This document shows positions 1 through 8,906 of a DNA stretch of 64,000 nt, one piece after another. The translations under genes were made by a program, and so were the position numbers. The notes under the pieces are model-generated. The model was not told the origin of the DNA. It did no database searches and was given only the letters and a program-made list of their open reading frames with translations. The stretch's first letter is position 1; every line of letters begins with the position of its first letter. The DNA comes from C7867-006 sp964453075 (GTDB taxonomy: Bacteria; Patescibacteriota; Minisyncoccia; Phycocordibacterales; DATDWN01), in contig CAYVNM010000004.1 of the NCBI GenBank assembly GCA_964453075.1, positions 1-64,000 of the forward strand. The letters are read 5' to 3'.

Positions 1-21
1 GTTTGTCAAATTTTTATATAC

Positions 22-59
22 AAAAAAATCGGCAGGAACCCGTGGTGGGAACCTGTCGA
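22..59 (-). terminator. Terminator of cassette C1
   Basis: Imperfect inverted repeat (arms about 30-41 and 47-58, with a mismatched AA/AA step) followed on the minus strand by a run of seven T. It lies 33 nt beyond the stop codon of the PEP-CTERM gene and closes cassette C1. Confidence 0.55.
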
Positions 60-91
60 CATGTGTGAACGAAAGAACGGTTGTCGTGGTG

Positions 92-940
92 TTACGTGCG
101 ACGACGGAAGTGACGAGCGACGCTGACCAGGCCGAAGCCGAAGAGGGCGAGCGACGCTGGCTCGGGGACGTTGCTCGATGTGTAGGTGATGTCGTCGAAC
201 ATCACGCCATTGGAACCAGCAACGCTTGCCGAGTTCCGGAACAGGATCCTGTCGACGGTGACCGGCGACGGTCCGTACGTCGGGAACCCATCCTTGAAGA
301 AATCTTCCCAGCCGACGCCTGTGAAGAGCAGAACGTTGTTGAGGTATACCTTCCACTCGTCGTTGTTGAGACCTGCGTTGAACTTCCGGGTGTACCTGAG
401 ATCGTAGACCTGGTTTGCGTTCAGAGCAGTTGGACCCGTTTGGACGAAGTTCGTTCCATCGTAGTCGAACATGCTCAGACTCCAGCCACCACCATTGGCG
501 TTGGTTACGCTTGGTGTGCTGTAGTTGATGCGGAGCCAGTCCATTCGCTGACCAGTGCCGTTGTCGGTGGACAGGGTCACGCCGTCGCCGTTGGCTTGGG
601 TTGCCATCGGCATGAACTTCATCGAAGCCTCGAAGAAGTTCATAGCCGCTGTTTCGCCGGCAGCTTGCGAGAGGGCCGGGGAGAACGGCTGATCGCCGAA
701 TGACCCTTGGCCAAACTGGGAGTTCACCACCCAGCTCTGGGCGCCCGAGATCGGATTGACGTTGGTCACGGCCTGCTGGTAGGCAGGGTTGGTCACCTGC
801 CAGCCACCCTCGCCGTTGGCGATGGCGCCCAGGTTGTACGTCGGTGCCTCGAAGTTGATCGACAGGGTGTCGGCGTTGGTGGTAACCGTGACCGCCAACA
901 AGGCGATCATGAGCGACAGTGCGACAATCATCTTTCGCAT
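92..940 (-). CDS. PEP-CTERM sorted secreted protein (cassette C1)
   Basis: Exported protein of 282 residues. It opens with a signal peptide (MRKMIVALSLMIALL, then a small-residue cleavage region) and ends with a textbook PEP-CTERM tail at about residues 258-282: VPEP, a hydrophobic helix, then an HFRRR basic tail. The middle is beta-rich and resembles a concanavalin/LamG-like domain, with no catalytic motif seen. The start at 940 is preceded by GAGGAGAAG; a longer frame reading upstream to 1003 would cross the promoter and is rejected. Such tails are normally processed by an exosortase in outer-membrane bacteria; no exosortase is in this window. High GC and a Shine-Dalgarno set it apart from the neighbouring resident genes, so transfer is likely. 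Confidence 0.85.
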   Translation of the reverse strand: MRKMIVALSLMIALLAVTVTTNADTLSINFEAPTYNLGAIANGEGGWQVTNPAYQQAVTNVNPISGAQSWVVNSQFGQGSFGDQPFSPALSQAAGETAAMNFFEASMKFMPMATQANGDGVTLSTDNGTGQRMDWLRINYSTPSVTNANGGGWSLSMFDYDGTNFVQTGPTALNANQVYDLRYTRKFNAGLNNDEWKVYLNNVLLFTGVGWEDFFKDGFPTYGPSPVTVDRILFRNSASVAGSNGVMFDDITYTSSNVPEPASLALFGFGLVSVARHFRRRT

Positions 941-991
941 TCTTCTCTTCTCCTCAAAGAACAAACCTGGGGACATCCCGAGGTAGACACC

Positions 992-1020
992 AAGATAATA
1001 CATTTTAGATGTTGTGTCAA
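992..1020 (-). promoter_or_regulatory. Promoter of cassette C1
   Basis: Minus-strand TTGACA (1015-1020), 17-bp spacer, TATCTT (992-997). This gives a leader of about 45 nt with a GAGGAG ribosome site before the start at 940. Confidence 0.65.
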
Positions 1021-1086
1021 ATAATTTGTTTCTTTTTTATTTATAATAGATAATGATTAGATGGGTTTATAAATTTACTTATACAA

Positions 1087-1731
1087 ATGATAAAAAATAT
1101 AATTTTAAGTGTAATTGTAATAGGTTTGCTTGTCTTTGGAGGGTATTTTTTGTTTTTAAGAGACAACACCAAGACAGATGAATTGGCTTTGGTTCAAATG
1201 GCTATGAGTACAACAGAAATCAATAGTACAGTGGCCACCACATCAGAAATTATTAATAAAAAATCAAACATGATCACAATAGAAACAAATTATGGAAAAA
1301 TAGTTTTTGAAACTTATAACGAAGATGCACCAAAAACAGTTGAAAATTTTGTTACCTTGGCTAATAAAGGTTTTTACAATAACCTGACTTTTCATAGAGT
1401 AATAAAAGGTTTTATGATTCAAGGTGGTGACCCAAATGGTAATGGTACGGGTGGTCCCGGGTACAAATTTGATGATGAGCTCAACCCAAACACATCGTCC
1501 TATAAAGCTGGATATAAAAAAGGAGTAGTTGCTATGGCAAATGCAGGTCCAAATACAAATGGTAGCCAATTTTTTATAATGACAGAGGATTATCCGTTAC
1601 CAAATAGCTATACTATTTTTGGTAAGGTTGTTTCTGGTCAGGATGTTGTTGATGCAATAGCCAATGTGCAAACCGGGGCTAATGATAGGCCCGTTAATCC
1701 TGTTGTTATGAAATCAGTTACAGTAAATTAG
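1087..1731 (+). CDS. Membrane-anchored cyclophilin-type peptidyl-prolyl isomerase
   Basis: Catalyses cis-trans isomerisation of prolyl bonds, probably outside the cytoplasmic membrane, helping exported proteins fold. Residues 4-24 form an uncleaved signal anchor and about 25-60 a Ser/Thr-rich linker. The cyclophilin domain runs from about 62 to 213. It carries FHRVIKGFMIQGGDP (102-116, with catalytic Arg104 and the Gln of MIQGG), MANAGPNTNGSQFFI and the closing IFGKV strand. The Trp of classical cyclosporin-binding cyclophilins is absent, as in most bacterial forms. AT-rich resident codon use. No ribosome site is visible before the ATG; a TATAAT at 1042-1047 would give a leader of about 35 nt. 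Confidence 0.92.
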   Translation: MIKNIILSVIVIGLLVFGGYFLFLRDNTKTDELALVQMAMSTTEINSTVATTSEIINKKSNMITIETNYGKIVFETYNEDAPKTVENFVTLANKGFYNNLTFHRVIKGFMIQGGDPNGNGTGGPGYKFDDELNPNTSSYKAGYKKGVVAMANAGPNTNGSQFFIMTEDYPLPNSYTIFGKVVSGQDVVDAIANVQTGANDRPVNPVVMKSVTVN

Positions 1732-1737
1732 CTCCTA

Positions 1738-1767
1738 TTGACTTTTCAGCACAAAAGGTGATATAAT
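1738..1767 (+). promoter_or_regulatory. Promoter of RRM gene with long leader
   Basis: TTGACT (1738-1743), 18-bp spacer, TATAAT (1762-1767). The predicted transcript has a leader of about 100 nt before the start at 1878, long for this genome, where most genes have almost none. Confidence 0.7.
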
Positions 1768-1877
1768 AGTACCAATGTAAGTTTCTCGTAGGTTTTCGTA
1801 GCGCATTAATTTGTTAGCTTGAGAGTTGAGAGAGCTAGTCGCCTTACAGCTTAAAAATAAAGACTAGGGAAAATATA

Positions 1878-2189
1878 ATGGCAAAGAAGTTGTATGTCGG
1901 AGGTATTTCATATTCTACTAATGATAGTGGATTGAAAGATGCTTTCGCACAAGTAGGAGAAGTTGTTTCTGCTACAATTATTATGGATAAAATGACAGGC
2001 CGATCAAAAGGATTTGGTTTCGTCGAAATGGCTACTGATGCAGAAGCAGAGGCTGCTATCCAAAAGTGGAATGGTCAAGAACTAGATGGCCGAAAACTTA
2101 CAGTAAATGAGGCACGACCTATGGAGCCAAGAGCTCCTAGAACTGGAGGTTTTGATCGTGGAAATGATCGAGGTGGCAGAACTTGGTAA
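1878..2189 (+). CDS. RRM-domain RNA-binding protein
   Basis: Small cytoplasmic RNA-binding protein of 103 residues. A single RNA-recognition motif fills residues 3-80, with RNP2 LYVGGI (5-10) and RNP1 KGFGFVEM (about 46-53). A short Arg/Gly-rich tail follows (RTGGFDRGNDRGGR), the layout of cyanobacterial Rbp and of glycine-rich cold-inducible RNA-binding proteins. It has its own promoter, a leader of about 100 nt and its own terminator, so it is a monocistronic, probably strongly expressed gene. By analogy with cold-shock genes, the leader could mediate temperature or autoregulation; that is inference. Confidence 0.93.
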   Translation: MAKKLYVGGISYSTNDSGLKDAFAQVGEVVSATIIMDKMTGRSKGFGFVEMATDAEAEAAIQKWNGQELDGRKLTVNEARPMEPRAPRTGGFDRGNDRGGRTW

Positions 2190-2209
2190 TCTAATATTTC
2201 ATTTTAAAC

Positions 2210-2236
2210 AAAAAACCACCGAAAGGTGGTTTTTTG
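2210..2236 (+). terminator. Rho-independent terminator after RRM gene
   Basis: AAAACCACC, GAAA loop, GGTGGTTTTTT. Strong GNRA-looped hairpin with U-tract. Confidence 0.9.
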
Positions 2237-2278
2237 TTTGTCGCTATTTTTCCATTAAAAATACTGTATAATGTAGTC

Positions 2279-5200
2279 ATGAAATTTGTAAAAAATAGAC
2301 CAACCTTAATTTTTTATGTTTTTTTATTGGCTCAGGTTTTTTTTAGAACGTCTCTTGCTCAAACCCCCCCTTCATCTGAACCGCTTTTGCAAAAAAGCAA
2401 TCTTACTTACTTAGGAGCTTTTAGGGTTCCTAATGTTAGTTCTGGATATGGTTTTGATTATGCCGTTACTGGACTTGCCTTCAATCCAACAAACAATTCT
2501 TTATTTATTAATAATCACTCATATGACCAGAGAACTGCAGAAATTAGCATACCTTCAGTTATTAGTACTGGGACAAAATTGACCGACTTGTCTATGTCTA
2601 CTTTTTTACAAAATCTTACAGATATAACAGAAGGACATCGTAGTGATATTGGTGTTAACAGAGTGACTGTTAATACCTCCGGAGTTAATATTGGCGGTTT
2701 AATGGTTTATAACGGCAAACTTATAGGGACTTCCTATGGTTATTATGATGCTGGTTATATAGTTGCCCTTTCTCATTTTAAGTCCAATCTTGATTTTTCT
2801 AACACTGGTTTTTCTGGTATGTATAAAGTCGGGTCCCTAAATCCTGGATTTTATGGCGGATATATGACTAAAATACCGACTCAGTGGCAAACTCTTTTGG
2901 GTGGACCGGCTCTCACTGGTAATTGTTGTCTTTCAATTATAGGAAGAACTTCTCTTGGTCCGGCAGCTTCTGTTTTTGATCCAGACAAAATAGGTGTAGT
3001 TGATCCTGTTCCTGCCACCACAGTTGTTGGTTATCCAATAGATCACCCAACTTTAGGAACCTACGGTGATCAAAGCTCCAGCGTTCTTTATAATGGTTCC
3101 ATGGGAATCGTTGGTGTGGTTTTTCCCGAAGGTTCTCGTAGCGTGCTTTTCTTTGGACAAAGAGGTGCTGGTAAATTTTGTTATGGTGCTGGAACTACGG
3201 ATCCAGCTCTTGATAGGAAACCATTGCCAGAGTATCCAAACGGTGAAGTTATCTATTGTTATGATCCTGTTAATCCAAATAAAGGGGGACACTCATACCC
3301 GTACGTTTATGAGGTTTTTGCATATGATGCCAATGATTTGGTTTTAGCAAAAAATGGATCTAAAAATTACTGGGATGTTCTTCCATATTCACACTGGACT
3401 TTGGACGATATACCTCTATCTGTTGGTTATATAACTTTGCAGGGGGCGACTTATGATCCATCTACACAGAGAATATACGTTTCTCAGTCTTATGGTGAAA
3501 GGGCATATTCTGATGCGGGTCCTTATAATGCAAAGGTTTTGATACATGTATATCAAATCAACAATATGGCTTCTGGTAGTTCAGATACAACACCCCCATC
3601 TGTTAGTATTTCTTATCCAGCATCCAGTGCGTCTGTTAGTAATTCCATAAACATCACTGCAACTGCTAGTGATAATGTTGGGGTTTCAGGGGTTCAGTTT
3701 AAAGTGGATGGATCAAATGTTGGTTCTGAAGATCTTGTTTCTCCATATTCAGTAAGTTGGGATTCAACTTCTGCTTCCAATGGTACACATACAATAACAG
3801 CGGTAGCTCGTGATGGTGCTGGCAACATAACGACCTCCGGAATAGTCAGTATAACAGTCAATAATTCAACAATTGATACTGTGCCCCCCACGATTTCCAT
3901 AAGTTCACCCACAAATAATTCAACAGTCACAGGTTCTGTTGTCATTACTGCAGATGCCGGTGATAATGTTGGGGTTTCAGGGGTTCAGTTTAAAGTGGAT
4001 GGATCAAATGTTGGTTCTGAAGATCTTGTTTCTCCATATTCAGTAAGTTGGGATTCAACTTTTGCTTCCAATGGTACACATACAATAACAGCGGTAGCCA
4101 GGGATTCTTCCAACAACACCAAGTTGTCATCAATAGTAAGTATATCTACAAATAATACATCTACCTCAACCACACCCACAGGTGTTTCTATTGCTACTGA
4201 TAATTTTAATCGTGCAGATGCAAACAATCTTGGATCCAACTGGACTAAGGTTTTTGGTGGAAACCAGAGTCTAAATTTTGGTGTAGCAGGCATTAAATCT
4301 AATAAGGCGTATTCAGATGGTGTGACCTATGGTTTTTCTGTTGTTCATTGGAATGCAAATAGTTTTAATAATGATCAATACTCACAGTTTGTATTAGGAG
4401 CAAAACCATCACCAAATACATATGCCAATGATGCATTTGCGGCTGTTAGGGTTAGTGGTGTGCCAAATGCTCCAGCTAAAGGTATTGGGTATTTAGGTTG
4501 GTCAGATGGTCAAATTTATAAGCTCAATGTAGAAAATACCTCTGTAAAACTAGCTAATGGTGATGGTGGTGGAAAGGCGGGTGATATTATCAAACTCACT
4601 GCGGTTGGTAACACTATAACCTTGTATAGGAATGGTGTACAAATTTCTTCTGTTCAGGATAACTCATACAGCTCTGGTTCACCAGGAATTGGTTGGTATT
4701 GGTATGGTTATGCTCCAACTATAGACGATTGGGAAGGTGGAAATGTTACTCCCCAAGACACCACACCACCAACAATCCAGAACCTCTCAGTCTCAAACAT
4801 CACACAAGGAGGTGCAACCATCACATGGACAACAAATGAATCAAGTACAGGATCTGTACAGTATGGTCTAACCACAGGATATGGTTCAACACTAAACTCC
4901 TCTGGAACAACCTCACACACAGTAACTCTGACAGGACTTCTACCTAACACAACATACAACTATCACATAACAGTGAGAGACTCTGCCAACAACACAACTA
5001 CATCCACCAATCAAACATTTGCAACTCTAACATCTACACAAACTACACCACCACCTACTACACCCGTTACACCACCAACAACTGGAGGAGGTGGAACACC
5101 TACAGTCACACCAGTATCATCTGGAGGTGGAGGAGGATCACCCCAAACCCCAACAACCCCACAACCTACTGTACCAACAACTCCTACACCACAGACACCA

Positions 5201-5731
5201 ACGGTTACGAGACCCAACATCACACGTACACTCACAGTAGGAAGTAAAGGAGATGATGTAACACAGCTACAAACCTACCTCAAAGCTCTAGGTTACTTAC
5301 CAACAGGTAGAGCTGATGGTAACTTCGGATTCCTCACAAGAGATGCTGTACAACGTTACCAATGTGCTACTCTCCAAATCTGTTCTGGCTCTACCACTAC
5401 CAATGGATATGGACTAGTGGGATCCAAAACAAGAGCTGCACTTCTTGGTACACCAACAACCACAACCACTCCTACTACAACAACCACAACCAAACTAAAC
5501 ATCACACGTACACTATCATTTGGTATGAGAGGTACAGACGTAACCACTCTACAGACCTTCCTCATATCTAAAGGATATCTCACAGGTGCTAGTGCTACAG
5601 GATACTTTGGTTCCCTCACCAGACAAGCTGTACAGAAATTCCAATGTGACAAACTACGCATATGTTCTGGTTCCTCCACTACAGGCTATGGTGTAGTAGG
5701 ACCTAAGACAAGGGGGGAGATGGTTAAATAA
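2279..5731 (+). CDS. Large multidomain surface protein with peptidoglycan-binding repeats
   Basis: Exported protein of 1150 residues. A signal peptide ends near SLAQTPP (residue 27). A region of about 420 residues that I do not recognise follows. Then come two nearly identical Ig-like domains (about 440-625, each with DNVGVSGVQFKVDGSNVG), a jelly-roll-like domain beginning DNFNRAD (about 640-820), a fibronectin-III domain (about 825-920), a Pro/Thr/Gly linker, and two PG_binding_1 domains at the C-terminus (about 980-1060 and 1075-1150). The repeats should hold the C-terminus on cell-wall glycan with the N-terminus outward. The start at 2279 lies 6 nt after TATAAT (2267-2272), so the transcript is leaderless; an in-frame start 15 codons upstream would lie before the promoter. 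Codon use changes from about 4750 on. Confidence 0.85.
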   Translation: MKFVKNRPTLIFYVFLLAQVFFRTSLAQTPPSSEPLLQKSNLTYLGAFRVPNVSSGYGFDYAVTGLAFNPTNNSLFINNHSYDQRTAEISIPSVISTGTKLTDLSMSTFLQNLTDITEGHRSDIGVNRVTVNTSGVNIGGLMVYNGKLIGTSYGYYDAGYIVALSHFKSNLDFSNTGFSGMYKVGSLNPGFYGGYMTKIPTQWQTLLGGPALTGNCCLSIIGRTSLGPAASVFDPDKIGVVDPVPATTVVGYPIDHPTLGTYGDQSSSVLYNGSMGIVGVVFPEGSRSVLFFGQRGAGKFCYGAGTTDPALDRKPLPEYPNGEVIYCYDPVNPNKGGHSYPYVYEVFAYDANDLVLAKNGSKNYWDVLPYSHWTLDDIPLSVGYITLQGATYDPSTQRIYVSQSYGERAYSDAGPYNAKVLIHVYQINNMASGSSDTTPPSVSISYPASSASVSNSINITATASDNVGVSGVQFKVDGSNVGSEDLVSPYSVSWDSTSASNGTHTITAVARDGAGNITTSGIVSITVNNSTIDTVPPTISISSPTNNSTVTGSVVITADAGDNVGVSGVQFKVDGSNVGSEDLVSPYSVSWDSTFASNGTHTITAVARDSSNNTKLSSIVSISTNNTSTSTTPTGVSIATDNFNRADANNLGSNWTKVFGGNQSLNFGVAGIKSNKAYSDGVTYGFSVVHWNANSFNNDQYSQFVLGAKPSPNTYANDAFAAVRVSGVPNAPAKGIGYLGWSDGQIYKLNVENTSVKLANGDGGGKAGDIIKLTAVGNTITLYRNGVQISSVQDNSYSSGSPGIGWYWYGYAPTIDDWEGGNVTPQDTTPPTIQNLSVSNITQGGATITWTTNESSTGSVQYGLTTGYGSTLNSSGTTSHTVTLTGLLPNTTYNYHITVRDSANNTTTSTNQTFATLTSTQTTPPPTTPVTPPTTGGGGTPTVTPVSSGGGGGSPQTPTTPQPTVPTTPTPQTPTVTRPNITRTLTVGSKGDDVTQLQTYLKALGYLPTGRADGNFGFLTRDAVQRYQCATLQICSGSTTTNGYGLVGSKTRAALLGTPTTTTTPTTTTTTKLNITRTLSFGMRGTDVTTLQTFLISKGYLTGASATGYFGSLTRQAVQKFQCDKLRICSGSSTTGYGVVGPKTRGEMVK
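3669..3807 (+). repeat. Intragenic 139-bp direct repeat, copy 1
   Basis: Encodes the core of the first Ig-like domain; identical to 3960-4098 apart from one base, offset 291 bp. Confidence 0.95.
3960..4098 (+). repeat. Intragenic 139-bp direct repeat, copy 2
   Basis: Second copy of the Ig-domain repeat; the single difference changes Ser to Phe. Such near-identity points to recent duplication or gene conversion. Confidence 0.95.
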
Positions 5732-5736
5732 AACTT

Positions 5737-6180
5737 ATGTTTTCTCAAAAAAATTTTGTTTTTTTCATAATTTCAGTACTTTTTCTGGGTTCTCTTATTG
5801 TTTTGAATAAGAATAATGAGGTAAATGCTGTTGTTTTGGCTAATAAAACTTATTCTGTGGAAATAGCTGATACAAATACAGAAAGACAACGTGGATTATC
5901 ACTACATACACCTCTTTTGGAGAACCAAGGTATGCTTTTTGTTTTCAATCAAGATGATTTTCATGGTTTTTGGATGAAAGACATGTTGTTTCCAATAGAT
6001 ATACTTTGGATTGATTCTAATTTAAAAGTGGTGCACATAGAAAAACACGTTTCTCCAGAGACTTTTCCAAAAGTTTTTTACCCAACATCAAAAAGTAGAT
6101 ACGTTTTAGAAATTTCTTCTGGTCAAGTAGACAAAAGCAATATTAAAATAGGTGAACTGGTTAAATTTTTAAAAAAATAA
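5737..6180 (+). CDS. Exported DUF192 protein
   Basis: 147 residues with an N-terminal signal anchor (about 5-23). The DUF192 fold fills about 38-145. Family hallmarks are visible: RQRGLS, GMLFVF, HGFWMKDMLFPIDILWID and the closing SRYVLEISSG. The biochemical role of the family is unknown. The gene begins 5 nt after the stop of the surface protein without a promoter of its own, so the two are probably co-transcribed. No hairpin terminator is visible in the AT-rich 200-bp gap that follows. Confidence 0.88.
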   Translation: MFSQKNFVFFIISVLFLGSLIVLNKNNEVNAVVLANKTYSVEIADTNTERQRGLSLHTPLLENQGMLFVFNQDDFHGFWMKDMLFPIDILWIDSNLKVVHIEKHVSPETFPKVFYPTSKSRYVLEISSGQVDKSNIKIGELVKFLKK

Positions 6181-6384
6181 CTCAAAAAATGTTTATTTGT
6201 AGGCATTTGAAGAGGGTATTCTTTACAATGTGGTGTTTCTATTATGTGGGACTTGAAAGATTGAGTTATCCACTTTTTTTTGTCGGATATTAGAGTACAA
6301 TAATGTAACAAAATGCTAATTTTTTGAGAAATTTTGGTCATTTTGTAGTTTTTTTATCAAAAAATTTTTAATTTTTAATAAATT

Positions 6385-8721
6385 ATGCCAAAAGATACAA
6401 AAAAAGTCGTAAAATCAGAAAAAAAAGAAGAGAAGAAAACTGGTTTGATAAAAAGTGTTGAAAAAAGAAACGGCGAAGTAGTATCTTTTGATGTGAAGCG
6501 CATATCCTCAGCAGTCTACAAGGCTATGATAGCTGCTAATGAGGGTTCGGAGGAGGAGGCAGACATGGTTGCAAACAAAGTTTTTGCTGATTTGGTTAGG
6601 ATATCAAAAAAACATCCAAATTTTGTTCCAACAGTTGAGGGAATTCAAAATTCAGTGGAAAAAGAACTGATGTTGTCAGAGTATGTGGCCACGGCAAAAG
6701 CTTATATTTTATATCGTAGTGAAAGAAACAAATTAAGATATAAAGGTGTTGAGGTTCCAGAGAGAGTCAAGAGACTTGCTCAAGATTCAAAGAAGTATTT
6801 CAAAAATTCTCTTGGTGAATTTATTTACTACAGAACATATTCAAAATGGATTCCAGAAGAAAACAGACGTGAGACTTGGATAGAGACCGTAGATAGGTAT
6901 ATGGGTTTTATGAAAGAGAATCTTGGAAAAAAACTCAAAGATTCTGAGTTCAAAGAAGTGCGTGAAGCGATCTTAAAACAAGAAGCTATGCCATCAATGA
7001 GACTTCTTCAGTTTTCAGGTCCTGCTGCGAGAGCTACAAATGTTGCCGCATACAACTGCTCCTATGTTGCTCCAGAGAAGTTTCAAGATTTTGCAGAGGT
7101 AATGTACATATCTATGTGTGGTACTGGTGCTGGGTGGTCTGTTGAGAGTGAGAATATTCAAAAACTTCCACAAATAAAAAGACAAACAGGTAAGAAATTA
7201 CCAACTCACGTGATTCTTGATAGTAAGGAAGGTTGGTGTGATGCATTGACCCTAGGAATGGAAACTTGGGCAAATGGTATGGATATCAGTTTTGATTTTT
7301 CACAATTGCGTCCAGCAGGAGCAAGACTAAAAACTATGGGTGGTAAATCTTCTGGACCTGAACCATTGAGGCAGCTTCTAAGTTTTACAAGGACAAAAAT
7401 GTTAGCAAGACAAGGTAGAAGATTAGAAAATATAGATGCTCACGATATATTGTGTAAAATTGGAGAGATAGTTGTTTCTGGAGGTGTCAGAAGAAGTGCT
7501 ATGATTTCTCTTTCTGATTTATCAGACATAAATATTCGTGATGCTAAGAAGGGTCAGTTCTGGATGACAGAACCACAACGATCTCTTGCAAATAACTCTG
7601 CAGTTTATGAAAACAAACCAACAAACGCTGAATTTATGGAAGAGTGGCTTGCTTTGATGAAGTCCGGTTCAGGTGAAAGAGGAATATATAATAGAGGCGG
7701 ATTGGTGCATACGCTTCCTGAGAGAAGATTGGCTCAGTTTAAGGGTGGTGAAGTTCCAAAATGGGGAGGAAATCCTTGTGGAGAAATAATACTTCAATCA
7801 AAACAATTCTGTAATCTGTCAGAGATAGTAGCTAGAGCAGAGGATACAGAAGCAAGTCTTATGAGAAAAATGAGGATAGCAACAATTCTAGGTACATATC
7901 AGGCAACACTGACACATTTTCCATATCTTTCAAAAGAATGGACAGATAATTGTAAAAAGGAGGCTCTTCTAGGGGTTTCTATCACAGGTCAGTGGGATAG
8001 CCCTGCAGTAAGAAAGCCAGAGATGATGAAGAAACTCAGGAATGAAGCAATAAAGATAAACAAGATTTATGCAAAAAAGTTCGGGATTAATCAGTCAACA
8101 TGTATTACTTGTGTAAAACCATCCGGAAATCTTTCACAAACAGTTGATTCTTCTTCTGGTATACACCCAAGACACTCGGCATTTTATATAAGAAGAGTAA
8201 GAATTGCGGCTACAGATGCACTATTTAGAATGCTCAAAGATCAAGGTGTGCCTTTCCATCCAGAAGTTGGACAAACAATGGAAAATGCAACAACATATGT
8301 TCTGGATTTTCCAGTCAAAGCTCCAGATCGATCAGTATTCAAGGATGACCAGACTGCTATACAACAATTGGAGTATTGGAAAATGGTTAAAGAGAATTTT
8401 ACAGAACACAATCCATCAACAACGATTTCAGTGGGAGAAGATGAGTGGATAGAAGTAGCCAATTGGGTTTATAAAAATTGGGATATAGTGGGAGGACTAT
8501 CATTCTTGCCTAGAGACAGTCATGTATATCAATTAGCCCCTTATGAAACTATAGACGAAAAAACATACAAGGAAATGCTAAAGCGTTTTGAAAATATAGA
8601 CTTCTCAAAAATAGTTACATACGAAGCAACAGATGAATTGAACCAAAAGGCAGAGCTTGCTTGTGTGGGTGGGGTTTGTACCATTGATGACATTGTTGTT
8701 CAATCAGATTCTAAAGCATAG
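6385..8721 (+). CDS. Adenosylcobalamin-dependent ribonucleoside-triphosphate reductase (class II) with ATP-cone
   Basis: Reduces ribonucleotides to deoxyribonucleotides using a cobalamin-generated thiyl radical. It matches the monomeric RTPR type (Lactobacillus leichmannii). Cys225 and Cys476 are the redox pair, Cys465 in NPCGE the radical cysteine, Glu467 the general base, and Cys760/Cys765 in CVGGVC the C-terminal shuttle. The spacings 465-476 and 760-765 equal 408-419 and 731-736 of the model enzyme. Residues of about 20-115 form an ATP-cone (SVEKRNGEVVSFDVKRI), an allosteric domain the Lactobacillus enzyme lacks. No cobalamin riboswitch is evident in the AT-rich 200-bp upstream gap. The gene is monocistronic; element A1 follows its stop codon directly. 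Confidence 0.9.
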   Translation: MPKDTKKVVKSEKKEEKKTGLIKSVEKRNGEVVSFDVKRISSAVYKAMIAANEGSEEEADMVANKVFADLVRISKKHPNFVPTVEGIQNSVEKELMLSEYVATAKAYILYRSERNKLRYKGVEVPERVKRLAQDSKKYFKNSLGEFIYYRTYSKWIPEENRRETWIETVDRYMGFMKENLGKKLKDSEFKEVREAILKQEAMPSMRLLQFSGPAARATNVAAYNCSYVAPEKFQDFAEVMYISMCGTGAGWSVESENIQKLPQIKRQTGKKLPTHVILDSKEGWCDALTLGMETWANGMDISFDFSQLRPAGARLKTMGGKSSGPEPLRQLLSFTRTKMLARQGRRLENIDAHDILCKIGEIVVSGGVRRSAMISLSDLSDINIRDAKKGQFWMTEPQRSLANNSAVYENKPTNAEFMEEWLALMKSGSGERGIYNRGGLVHTLPERRLAQFKGGEVPKWGGNPCGEIILQSKQFCNLSEIVARAEDTEASLMRKMRIATILGTYQATLTHFPYLSKEWTDNCKKEALLGVSITGQWDSPAVRKPEMMKKLRNEAIKINKIYAKKFGINQSTCITCVKPSGNLSQTVDSSSGIHPRHSAFYIRRVRIAATDALFRMLKDQGVPFHPEVGQTMENATTYVLDFPVKAPDRSVFKDDQTAIQQLEYWKMVKENFTEHNPSTTISVGEDEWIEVANWVYKNWDIVGGLSFLPRDSHVYQLAPYETIDEKTYKEMLKRFENIDFSKIVTYEATDELNQKAELACVGGVCTIDDIVVQSDSKA

Positions 8722-8722
8722 C

Positions 8723-8842
8723 AAGCTTCCAAATCTGGCGAACTCCTCGTTCCCAGTTTGAAAATGCTCGTCACCTTACTACAGTAAGGCTCCTCGAATT
8801 TTCAAACTCTCACGTCGGATTTCATCCAGATTGTGAAAGCTT
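8723..8842 (+). repeat. Palindromic 3' element A1
   Basis: Imperfect 120-nt palindrome starting 2 nt after the nrdJ-type stop. The outer arms are AAGCTT-based. An asymmetric internal motif follows (GGCGAACTCCTCGTT left, GTCGGATTTCATCC right), then a second stem (AGTTTGAAAAT / ATTTTCAAACT) and an apical CTTAC-TACA-GTAAG hairpin flanked by CTCGTCAC and GCTCCTCG. The motifs recur in A2-A6 with different arm sequences. Confidence 0.8.
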
Positions 8843-8879
8843 AAAGAAAAACACACCGAGGATGGTGTGTTTTTCTTTT
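8843..8879 (+). terminator. Terminator beyond element A1
   Basis: AAGAAAAACACACC, six-base loop, GGTGTGTTTTTCTT. Symmetric A/T tracts make it usable from both sides. Confidence 0.85.
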
Positions 8880-8906
8880 GGTCTCTGTTATAATTAATTT
8901 GGTAAT

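Noticed and set aside
65..703. Long plus-strand frame opposite the PEP-CTERM gene
   Set aside because: It is antisense to a gene with clear signal peptide, PEP-CTERM tail, SD and promoter; GC-rich DNA produces such shadow frames.
6181..6384. Cobalamin riboswitch before the B12-dependent reductase
   Set aside because: I looked for the B12-box and paired arms and found only AT-rich sequence with no such features.
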